From Gyromitra esculenta (lineage: Eukaryota > Ascomycota > Pezizomycetes > Pezizales > Discinaceae): a stretch of 64,000 bases of DNA. A program made the translations under genes and the position numbers. This document shows positions 31,716 through 39,705 of this stretch, one piece after another (the stretch's first letter is position 1; each line of letters opens with the position of its first letter). The stretch covers positions 744,001 to 808,000 of the forward strand of contig JBCAML010000010.1 in the NCBI GenBank assembly GCA_038503075.1. The letters are read 5' to 3'. The notes below the pieces were generated by a model. That model had not been told where the DNA came from. It worked only from the letters and a program-made list of their open reading frames with translations, and did not search any database.

Positions 31716-32137
31716 TCTCACGGTTCGATTCCAGTCTAAGCCCTTCTGTATCCCAGAAGGTGAGCAGAGCTACTTAAACGAGAATTGTTGCGATAAGAGT
31801 GACGGAGTTTTCTACAGGTCCTACGGGGGTCTAACTCAAGGCGAGTTAAGTGTGGGGTTTTTTACAGCGACAGCGACCGCGAGGATTCTGAAGTAGAATC
31901 GAGGTAGTATTAAAACAATACAGTAGAAGTAAAGTAAGAACGTTGCTTAGGAGAAGAAAAGAAGAGAACTACAAAACAACGAAACCATCTTCCTTATATA
32001 CCCCGCTTTTTCCTATCCAAAGCTCATAACCAAACATAACCGAAGAACCAAAACATTATTACCAACAAGAGAACCCATGACCCACGAACATTGTTTCTAA
32101 CCGAACCCTAACTCATTATCCTTCTTCATCCGTGAAA
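31716..32137 (-). repeat. Solo LTR, gypsy family 1
   Basis: 422 bp with ends TTTCACGG...CCGTGAGA on the minus strand, flanked by the perfect 5-bp duplication CAATG (31711-31715 and 32138-32142). It is closely similar to the LTRs of Gyp-E1 and Gyp-E2. No internal sequence remains, so it is the product of LTR-LTR recombination. It sits within the transposase codon run GGIV|GGKK. Confidence 0.93.
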
Positions 32138-32290
32138 CAATGCCACCCCAAATCATTACCGAATTTGCTTTTGCAAATTTGGGCCTGATACATTCTTCAT
32201 TATATTCTTTAGCTTTTCCTTTCATTCGCGTCACATAGACATTCCCACCCATGCCACTCAGCCATATATAGTGTAACGGGGGTAGTCCTA

Positions 32291-32699
32291 TCTCAAGGAG
32301 CGGGTTTCTTGTCAAGCTCTCGAGTATCCCTCGAGATGAGCAGTGCTACTTGAGTAGGAAACCAACAGCGAGAATATGTGCGAAGATTCTACAGGCTCTA
32401 CGAGGTGGTCAAGTTCTGGTGACTTGAGGACGGCGACAGCGATGGATTACGAGGTGTAACCGAGAATTGTATTGTGAGATACACGAGTGAACAATAGAAG
32501 ACGTTGCTTAAAGAAAGAAGAAGGAAAAGTACAATAAGAGGGGAAATCCCTTCGCTTATATACCACAATCCAACTCGTTCGATGACAAAGACTTGACTCA
32601 TCACAACGGAAACCCAAAGAAACATAGGGAATAACAACGTAACACAATAACCTCGCAACCTTATATCCGACGAACTAACGAAAACAGTTATCCATGAAA
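32291..32699 (-). repeat. Gyp-C 3' LTR
   Basis: 409 bp, near-identical to the copy at 37694-38102. A polypurine tract (GGGGGGGAG on the minus strand) abuts it at about 32701-32712. Confidence 0.95.
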
Positions 32700-32711
32700 G
32701 TACTCCCCCCC

Positions 32712-35700
32712 TTATAGCCGTGAGCTCCTGCGAACACTAACCAGACCTTCCTTGGGTTTATTTGGATACTGTTGGTGAAAGATATCCACTGCTTCAGTTT
32801 CCGTATGGTATTCAGCTGGCTCCCACGTAGGTAAGGCATAACCTGTCCATTCGACTAGATATTGCAGTTTCCCGTGGCGAATACGAGAGTCCAGGATGCT
32901 CTCGACGAGATATTCCTCATGATCATTGACTTGAACTGGGGGTGGTGGTGGGATAATCTGACCTGGGAGTGGGTCAACCGGAGCAGCCTTGATTAGTGAG
33001 ACGTGAAATACCGGATGGTATTTCATAGACGATGGCAGGTCTATTTCATAGGCATGCGCAGAGATTATCCGTTTTACAGGAAAGGGACCACTCCACTTCC
33101 AGTCCAACTTCCTCGAATTCCTAGTCGTCCTCATGTTCTTCATGGATATGAAGACATGGTCGTTGACCTTGAATGAAGGGGCGGGGGTACGGTGCCGATT
33201 AGCACTGGTCTCGAAAGTATCTTGTGCTGTCCTCATTTGAACTCGAAGGAAGTCTCTGAGTTCTTCCATTTTTGAGGCGAAGTCATTGGCATCAAGGGTC
33301 TGGGGAGAGCGGTCATTAGAGACGACGGAGGTATCAAAGCGAGGATGGTAGCCATAGTTGGCGAAGAAGGGAGTAGCTTTCGTACTGGCTGACTCTTGGT
33401 TATTGGCAGCGAACTCCGCAATAGGTAACCATTTTGTCCAGTCGTCTTGTTGATAAGAAACATAGCATCGAAGATATTGTTCCATTACCGCATTAAGACG
33501 TTCGGTTTGACCATCTGTCTCTGGGTGGAAAGACGTTGACATTCGAGCGGAGATATTCAGGCGTTGGCAAAGATGTTTCCAAAACTTAGCGGTAAACTGC
33601 GTTCCTCTATCTGAAGTGATATGGGAAGGTAGTCCGTGCAGTTTCCAAACATTTTGGAGATAGAGCTCGGCTGTTTGCTCGGCGTTGATGGTTGTATTGC
33701 ACGGGATAAGGTGCCGCATCTTCGAGAGTCGATCCACCACAACCATAATAGCATCAAAGCCATTAGATTCTGGGAGGCCGGTGACAAAGTCCATCGATAG
33801 TTCTTCCCAAGGGCGATTAGGGATTGGGAGTGGTTTTAGGACGCCTTGGGTACCGAGGGTACTTGGTTTTGCTCGTCGACAGGTATGGCAGTTCCTCGTA
33901 TAACGGCCAATATATTCCCTCATCTTTGGCCAATAAAAATGCCTTGAGATGAGTTCGAAGGATTTTTCACGTCCTGGGTGACCAGCTGAGGGAGCGTCAT
34001 GATGTCGTTGTAGGATGAGGAGGCGAAGAGGGTCATGATCGGGGATATAGAGTTTATGTCGGTAATAAAGACGGCCGTTGACTTCAGTACAATCGCCTAG
34101 AGTGATCTCTTTGGATTGTCGTTCACCATTTTTGAGTGCTAGGAGGATTTTTTGTGGGAACGGGTCAGCATTATATCCAAGAGTCATTAAAGTGTCGAGG
34201 GAGGCATCCAATTCAGCGGGTTCATTTGATAAAGAACCCGAAAACAAACTCAACTTAGGATCAACATTCTTCTCCTTCAAGACTATTTGATGTTGGTGTC
34301 TTAGTCTTTCATCCCCTTCTTCAGGGAGATCTCCTGATCTCCGAGTCAGTGCGTCCGGTTTTCCTCCTTGTACCCCTGGTCTATAGGTAATGACGAAGTC
34401 AAAACGTGAAAGGTATTCAGCCCATCTGACTTGTCGTCGATTAAGTTGCTTGGTGGTCATGAAATATTCCAAGTTCTTGTGGTCAGTGATAACTGCAATA
34501 GGTAATTCTGATCCTTCAAGCTCTGGTCTCCATTCCTCGAAGCATCGGATGATCGCTAGGAGCTCTTTATCATAGATCTCATAGTTGCATTCAGCGGGTG
34601 AATGTTTCTTAGAGAAGAATGCTACGGGGTGAAGTACGCCATTGTCATCAAGTTGGGAGAGAACACCACCGGAGACAAAGTCGGAAGCATCGGATTCCAC
34701 AAAGATCTTTTTTCGGGGATCAAAGTGGATGAGTACAGGGGCCTTGGTGAATGCATTTTTTAGGGCTTCGAAAGCGAGTTCTGCCTCAGCTGTCCATTCG
34801 AAGATAATGCCTTTTTTTGTAAAGGCGGTGAGGGGGGCAGCCAGGCGGGAGAACCCTAAGATGAATCGTCGGTAGAAGTTTGCAAAGCCAAGGAAGGCCT
34901 GAACGTCTTTGATACATTTCGGGCGGTTCCATTCTCGTACCGCTTTGAGTTTGTCTTCATCCATCTTGATCCCCTCAGGCGTAAGGATCAGTCCGAGGTA
35001 TTTTATGGATTGGACATGGAATTCGCACTTCTCGGGTTTGAGAAGTATGTTGTTGGCTTTCAGGGCGTCAAGGACTTGTCGAACGTGGATCTTATGTTGG
35101 GCGAGGGTATCGCTATAGATAAGGATATCGTCGAGATAGGCTGTGCAAAAGAGGTCCAAGTATTCTCGGAGGGAATCATTAACGAAGCGCTGGAAGGTAC
35201 CGGGGGCATTGGTGAGGCCGAATGGCATCACCATGTATTCATAAAGACCGTAACGAGTTCTAAAAGCGGTTTTCCATTCTTCCCCTTCTGCGATGCGGAT
35301 TTGATGAAATCCATCTCGAAGGTCTAGCTTGGAATACCATTGTGCTTTAGCGAGGCGATCGAGGGTCTCCTTAATGAGCGGGGAGGTATATCGGTCTTTA
35401 ACGGTGAGAGCATTGAGACCTCGGTAGTCTACACAGAGGCGTAGGGATCCGTCGGGTTTTGCGGCGAAAAGAACAGGAGAGCCGGCAGAGGATGAGCTGG
35501 CACGGATAAAGCCTTTTTCTAAGTTGTCTTCGATGTATTTCTTAAGAACCAGAAGTTCATCTCGTGACATACCGTAAAGAGGGCCAAATGGTGGTTCCTT
35601 GCCTTCTTGGAGGGTGATGCGGTGATCGTAGGGGCGACGGGGGGGGAGATTTTGGGCTTTGGTTTTGTCGAACATGTCCAGGTAACCATGATATTCCACG

Positions 35701-36398
35701 GGTATTCGTTGTCTCCATTCCTCTTTGGTAGTTTTGTTGTCGAGGACCTTGTTTATCTCATATAGGGACATTGAGTATACCTGGATGCCTTTTTTCCGAG
35801 CGAGCATGCGAAAGCTTGTAGCGCTAATAAAAGCGGCATTGAGTTTAGCTGGAGGTGGGATTGCGGCGGCGGAGACAATGGGTTGCTTCGGGGCACAGTG
35901 GGTGGTGCAGAATTCAGAATTGAATTCGATGCTTTTGTTGGCGAATTGTAGGTGAACATCGTGAAGGTTCATCCATGGAATACCGAGTACTAGGGGGTAG
36001 TGTCCTAGTTTGGTGACAAAAAAGGGGGCCTTCTCATTGTGTTGTTGGATGGAGAGCTCCAAGTGGCAAAGGTTGGTGATATCTCCTGAGGCAATTGTTC
36101 GGCCATCAATGACTTCCAATTGGCGAGGGGTTTTAAGGGGAAATAACGGTAGGGAGTGGTGACGCACGAAGTTTTCATCAATGAAAGCGAACCCTGAGGC
36201 TCCAGTGTCGAGAAGTGCGTGTGTTTTTATAATTTTATTTTGGTGGGAAAGGCTACATGAGACTACAAAATGTTCCCCATCCAAATTATCCTCCACACAC
36301 ACATCCGACACTGAAAATCCAGAAATAGAGAACGCAGACAAAGGAGAAAAATGAACCAGAGCAGGGTCACAAGGCGACTCTGGTTGAACTAGTTTAAA
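32712..36398 (-). CDS. pol: Gyp-C Pol polyprotein (expressed by -1 frameshift)
   Basis: Counted from the frameshift heptamer, 1229 codons including the stop. Domains in order: aspartic protease (HALLDTGASGFAFI), reverse transcriptase (LRLCVDYRGLNALT and the catalytic YLDDILIYS), RNase H ([17 protein letters not shown]), integrase with HHCC zinc finger (RHHDAPSAGHPGR...NCHTCRRAKP) and DDE core (MDFVTGLPESNG, SDRGTQFTAKFW, FHPETDGQTERLNAVMEQYL), a GPY/F-like segment (KWSGPFPVKRI), and a C-terminal chromodomain (LQYLVEWTGYALPTWEPAEY). The chromodomain places it in the chromovirus branch of Ty3/gypsy. The whole frame is open. Confidence 0.96.
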   Translation of the reverse strand, partial: FKLVQPESPCDPALVHFSPLSAFSISGFSVSDVCVEDNLDGEHFVVSCSLSHQNKIIKTHALLDTGASGFAFIDENFVRHHSLPLFPLKTPRQLEVIDGRTIASGDITNLCHLELSIQQHNEKAPFFVTKLGHYPLVLGIPWMNLHDVHLQFANKSIEFNSEFCTTHCAPKQPIVSAAAIPPPAKLNAAFISATSFRMLARKKGIQVYSMSLYEINKVLDNKTTKEEWRQRIPVEYHGYLDMFDKTKAQNLPPRRPYDHRITLQEGKEPPFGPLYGMSRDELLVLKKYIEDNLEKGFIRASSSSAGSPVLFAAKPDGSLRLCVDYRGLNALTVKDRYTSPLIKETLDRLAKAQWYSKLDLRDGFHQIRIAEGEEWKTAFRTRYGLYEYMVMPFGLTNAPGTFQRFVNDSLREYLDLFCTAYLDDILIYSDTLAQHKIHVRQVLDALKANNILLKPEKCEFHVQSIKYLGLILTPEGIKMDEDKLKAVREWNRPKCIKDVQAFLGFANFYRRFILGFSRLAAPLTAFTKKGIIFEWTAEAELAFEALKNAFTKAPVLIHFDPRKKIFVESDASDFVSGGVLSQLDDNGVLHPVAFFSKKHSPAECNYEIYDKELLAIIRCFEEWRPELEGSELPIAVITDHKNLEYFMTTKQLNRRQVRWAEYLSRFDFVITYRPGVQGGKPDALTRRSGDLPEEGDERLRHQHQIVLKEKNVDPKLSLFSGSLSNEPAELDASLDTLMTLGYNADPFPQKILLALKNGERQSKEITLGDCTEVNGRLYYRHKLYIPDHDPLRLLILQRHHDAPSAGHPGREKSFELISRHFYWPKMREYIGRYTRNCHTCRRAKPSTLGTQGVLKPLPIPNRPWEELSMDFVTGLPESNGFDAIMVVVDRLSKMRHLIPCNTTINAEQTAELYLQNVWKLHGLPSHITSDRGTQFTAKFWKHLCQRLNISARMSTSFHPETDGQTERLNAVMEQYLRCYVSYQQDDWTKWLPIAEFAANNQESASTKATPFFANYGYHPRFDTSVVSNDRSPQTLDANDFASKMEELRDFLRVQMRTAQDTFETSANRHRTPAPSFKVNDHVFISMKNMRTTRNSRKLDWKWSGPFPVKRIISAHAYEIDLPSSMKYHPVFHVSLIKAAPVDPLPGQIIPPPPPVQVNDHEEYLVESILDSRIRHGKLQYLVEWTGYALPTWEPAEYHTETEAVDIFHQQYPNKPKEGLVSVRRSSRL
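36354..36398 (-). promoter_or_regulatory. Programmed -1 frameshift signal, Gyp-C
   Basis: The TTTAAAC heptamer (36398-36392, read T TTA AAC in the gag frame) runs directly into the gag TAG stop. After the 6-nt spacer comes a hairpin with stem AACCAGAG/CTCTGGTT. The frame entered by slipping back one base is the open pol frame. Confidence 0.88.
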
Positions 36399-37636
36399 GA
36401 CTCAACTGAGTCTGCTGTATCAAAAACAGAAAAACGAGGTGGCAGGGGCGGCGGAAAAACAGAGGGGGCGGGAGGGACGGCGGCGGCATTGGTGACGGCT
36501 CCTCTCATGGCGGGACGTTTGGAGGCGGAGGGGCAGTTGGAGAAAATATGTCCCTCTCCAGCGCAGAACAGACAGCGGTTGTTGGTTTGTCTCCATGTTT
36601 TTTCTTCTGGCGATAGCTTTCTTCTCCCGTTAACCTGAACATAGCGTTGTTCGGGGGCAGGACGGGATGTGGAGGTACGACCGAAAGAGAGATCCATGGG
36701 GGCCAGTCCTCCAGGGGCGAAGGAAGAAGAAGCGGGGGTGAAAGCGGCGGGGGTGGCGGCAGGGGCGGCGAATTGTCCCATGGTGTTACGGGCAGCATTT
36801 TTCTTTTCTTCCCTTCTTGCTCGGATACGATTGTCTAAGCGGAGAAGGAAGGCGCAGAGGGAAGTGAAGGTGGTGGGGAAGTCGGCAACTGTTACTACTG
36901 CTTCTTTCAGCTCGTCCGACATGCCGTACTCCAGAGCATCGTTCTTTGCAGACTCGTCATAATTGAGGCGTCCCATGATACGTTGAAAGTCGGCAAGGTA
37001 AGCGGAGAAATCTCTCTTTCCTTGTCGAAGTTGGTGAAGCTCACGACGGGCGGTGCCGAGGGGATCAGGGTCGCCGAAAGCTGTTTCCAAGGCGGTGATT
37101 AGGTCGGCGGCAGAATTCCAAGTGGTTGTTCCGTCAGGGAGGACGGAGTGACGGATCTGTTCGAGGGCTGCTCCCTCGAGGCGGCTGATGGCATACAATA
37201 TCATATTATTGTTGCTGGAGAACCGGTCGGCGTTGATTGAGAGTTTTGACCTGAGTTGCAGAACGAACCCTGGGAGTTTATCACGAGACCCGTTGAACTT
37301 ATCCGGGTCGGGCATTTTGTCGGAGCGGCTTCCTTGGGTGTGAGCGGGGGGCGCTGGTGGCGGTGGTGCAGGCGGTGGGGGTGCGGCGTTGAGGAGGCGG
37401 GCAACTTCTGCTTCGGCCGCTTGGAGTTGGGATTGGCAAGTGTTAAACCTTGCCGTCATGTTATTCCTTTCCTGGGTGGCCTCTTCGAGTTGCAAGTCCG
37501 AATAGGTGAGATTATCTACTCGCTGTTGATAATGCGAGCGGATCTCCTCGTATGCCGAAGCGAGGTCGGCGTTGGCAGCGGCTTGGAAGTTCTCAAAAGT
37601 AGGGAAGGTCCAAGGGGCGGGGGCGGAATTGCTCAT
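36389..37636 (-). CDS. gag: Gyp-C Gag
   Basis: 415 aa from ATG 37636 (MSNSAPAPW). It has a coiled-coil N-terminus (EEATQERNNMTARFNTCQSQ) and a retrotransposon gag domain (FNGSRDKLPGFVLQLRSKL through AYLADFQRIMGRLNYDE). A CCHC zinc knuckle (CLFCAGEGHIFSNC) lies near the C-terminus. It forms the capsid and packages element RNA. An in-frame ATG further upstream lies next to the LTR and is not used in the alignment with Gyp-D. Confidence 0.95.
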   Translation of the reverse strand: MSNSAPAPWTFPTFENFQAAANADLASAYEEIRSHYQQRVDNLTYSDLQLEEATQERNNMTARFNTCQSQLQAAEAEVARLLNAAPPPPAPPPPAPPAHTQGSRSDKMPDPDKFNGSRDKLPGFVLQLRSKLSINADRFSSNNNMILYAISRLEGAALEQIRHSVLPDGTTTWNSAADLITALETAFGDPDPLGTARRELHQLRQGKRDFSAYLADFQRIMGRLNYDESAKNDALEYGMSDELKEAVVTVADFPTTFTSLCAFLLRLDNRIRARREEKKNAARNTMGQFAAPAATPAAFTPASSSFAPGGLAPMDLSFGRTSTSRPAPEQRYVQVNGRRKLSPEEKTWRQTNNRCLFCAGEGHIFSNCPSASKRPAMRGAVTNAAAVPPAPSVFPPPLPPRFSVFDTADSVESLN

Positions 37637-37682
37637 GGTAGTATTGATTGAGGGTAAGCGGCGGTAGAGAGTGTAGATGCGG

Positions 37683-37691
37683 AAGCAACGT
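37683..37691 (-). other. Primer-binding site of Gyp-C, complementary to its own LTR
   Basis: On the minus strand the leader after the 5' LTR begins TTACGTTGCTTCC. ACGTTGCTT is complementary to AAGCAACGT in the LTR (37904-37912). There is no TGG start as for a tRNA 3' end. Confidence 0.7.
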
Positions 37692-37693
37692 AA

Positions 37694-38102
37694 TCTCAAG
37701 GAGCGGGTTTCTTGTCAAGCTCTCGAGTATCCCTCGAGATGAGCAGTGCTACTTGAGTAGGAAACCAACAGCGAGAGTATGTGCGGAGATTCTACAGGCT
37801 CTACGAGGTGGTCAAGTTCTGATGACTTGAGGACGGCGACAGCGATGGGTTACGAGGTGTAACCGAGAATTGTATTGTGAAATACACGAGTGAACAATAG
37901 AAGACGTTGCTTAAAGAAAGAAGAAGGAAAAGTACAATAAGAGGGGAAATCCCTTCGCTTATATACCACAATCCAACTCGTTCGATGACAAAGACTTGAC
38001 TCATCACAACGGAAACCCAAAGAAACATAGGGAATAACAACGTAACACAATAACCTCGCAACCTTATATCCGACGAACTAACGAAAACAGTTATCCATGA
38101 AA
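37694..38102 (-). repeat. Gyp-C 5' LTR
   Basis: 409 bp. A TATATAAG box lies about 53 nt before the conserved AAGCAACGT that probably marks the transcript start. Confidence 0.95.
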
Positions 38103-38934
38103 TCCTACTGCTCTGTAGTGGGAATAGGTATAGGAATACGGCCGTTGCAAATACTAAATCAGGTTGAGATGTTAAGAGTATTTCGTGCAAGATACTCAAT
38201 AATCTTAAGGGCTCTACTCGGTAGTAATCTGTCTGATGAGACTGGGAAGAAGAGCAACAGGTGTCGGGGTCATGCACTATCTTTATAGTGCTGCTGACTT
38301 GCCGTCCTCTTTCTGTTCTACTCTGCTGGGGGCCCGTCGAGACCCTGAGAACATGCCAAGATATTGCGAGCGGGACACCTCAGGATTCAGCTAATGATCA
38401 CTTCGGCGCTCTCCGACACTCCTCGGTTGTTCTGTCCAGTTAGACCTTCTTGATCCGCCAGCTGCATGCCATGCCTATGCTGGATGTAGGAATCGGCGCT
38501 GATCAGTCTACTGTTGCATGTGAGGTGTCCTGCACTTAATAGATTCCCTATTGCCGCACCAGTGGCTCTGGGCCGCTAGTATATGCATAGATGGATTGGA
38601 AACGCCACCACAGGAGCTTCCTGTGTTTGGTATCACCGGAGATATATCATTGGCTCGTCAACTAATGTTATTCTCGCTGCTTCCACTCCATCGGAACAGC
38701 AGGGTAGCAGGTATCCTCTAACATGTGGTAGCTACACCACTCATGCTGATCCTTACTACCTCTCTGCTTGCCCGGTGCTATTATGCTTCACTGCAGGTAA
38801 CGGTATTGTAGATCCGTTACATATAGCACTCATCAGTCCATATAACTTTTCTCCAATCCTCTTTAGTCCAGTGTTGGTGGGCTAGCGCAAACTGAAGTCG
38901 TTTAACTTTCGCAGCTGAGGTGATAAGCACTTTG

Positions 38935-39351
38935 TTTCACGGATTAAGGATTGGATATAGGGTTAGGGTTTGAGTATACGGTTGTTGTGCTTTTTGGTTG
39001 TAAGATAATGTTATTGTATTTCGGGTGTTATCGGCTATTGGGTTTTGTTGGGGAAAAGCGGGGTATTTAAGTGAAGGATTTCGCTTGTTCTTTGTACTTT
39101 CTTTCTTCTTCTCCTAAGCAACGTTCTCAGTTTACTTCTTCTGTATTTGTTTCAATACTATCTCGATTCTCCCTCAGAATCCTCGCGGTCGCTGTCGCTG
39201 TGAAAACACTCTCACACTTAACTCGCCTGGAGTTAGACCCACGTAGGACTTATAGACAACTTCGTCGCTCTTACCGCAACAGTTCTCGTTTAAGTAGCTC
39301 TGCTTACCTTCTGGGATACAGAAGGGCTTAGACTGGGACTGAACCGTGAGA
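38935..39351 (+). repeat. Gyp-E1 5' LTR
   Basis: 417 bp, ends TTTCACGG...CCGTGAGA. It contains a TATTTAAG box, AAGCAACGT at 39116-39124, and a telomere-like TAGGGTTAGGGTTT in U3. Confidence 0.95.
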
Positions 39352-39353
39352 TT

Positions 39354-39362
39354 ACGTTGCTT
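39354..39362 (+). other. Primer-binding site of Gyp-E1, complementary to its own LTR
   Basis: ACGTTGCTT pairs with AAGCAACGT at 39116-39124. The 17-nt GAGATTACGTTGCTTCC containing it (39348-39364) is repeated exactly at 39628-39644. Confidence 0.7.
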
Positions 39363-39441
39363 CCTTAGCTCAGCAGTATACTCTGTACCTTTTCCCATAC
39401 AAGGCCACGTGTTCAAACCCCCTTGGAGTCATACTTACTTC

Positions 39442-39621
39442 ATGGGTTTCACAACTTGGATTCATCAATCCTTTGTGTGTTTGTTCCCTTGTTTGACATC
39501 GCGAAAACCTACAGAGACCACTGAGCCCTCGCTAGTCCTACCTGAGTGGCTAGATTCCGAGTACCTCCGCGTCAATACCGTTGCAAGTGTCTGTAACAAC
39601 GCAGACTCTAGCAACAATTGA
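39442..39621 (+). CDS. Conserved small upstream ORF in the Gyp-E1 leader
   Basis: 59 aa starting MGFTTWIHQSF. It aligns with the small ORF of Gyp-E4 (60182-60027). Shared residues include WIHQS, FPCLT, a PxTxTE-like stretch, PEWLD and YLRxN. About ten of the aligned shared codons differ only at synonymous positions, which indicates selection on the peptide. No signal peptide or known domain is seen. It could be a regulatory uORF or a small accessory protein. A longer in-frame version starts inside the LTR (39346). Confidence 0.6.
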   Translation: MGFTTWIHQSFVCLFPCLTSRKPTETTEPSLVLPEWLDSEYLRVNTVASVCNNADSSNN

Positions 39622-39705
39622 GGAAGCGAGATTACGTTGCTTCCAACATCTACACCTTCTACCACCCGATCCATATAAAGCCTACCTACCCCCATCAACT
39701 CCGCC

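Larger units (their letters stand above)
32291..38102 (-). mobile_element. Gyp-C: complete Ty3/gypsy chromodomain retrotransposon
   Basis: 5812 bp with two 409-bp LTRs, gag, and pol in the -1 frame, flanked by TCCTA (32286-32290 and 38103-38107). Both ORFs are open throughout. I count about five differences between the LTRs by eye. It belongs to the same family as Gyp-D (LTR ends TTTCATGG...CCTTGAGA). It is potentially autonomous by sequence. Confidence 0.95.
32272..38821. mobile_element. 733-bp TG...CA solo LTR (unrelated family), split by Gyp-C
   Basis: Ends are TGTAACGG...CCGTTACA with a 5-bp target duplication TATAG (32267-32271 and 38822-38826). The element's own DNA is 32272-32290 plus 38108-38821; the rest is Gyp-C. 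No coding frame of note is present. The canonical TG/CA ends and 5-bp duplication suggest a solo LTR of a different retrotransposon family from the gypsy elements here, whose LTRs do not start with TG. A small non-autonomous element is the alternative. Confidence 0.75.

Noticed and set aside
31716..31735. A perfect Pol III B box (GGTTCGATTCC) at the end of the solo LTR, suggesting a tRNA gene
   Set aside because: No A box or cloverleaf upstream, and the same position in other LTRs reads GGTTCAGTCCC. It is the LTR terminus.
38108..38821. The region left of Gyp-E1 as a possible independent gene (short + frames such as 38583-38885)
   Set aside because: It is the body of the TG...CA solo LTR. 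The frames have no coding character.
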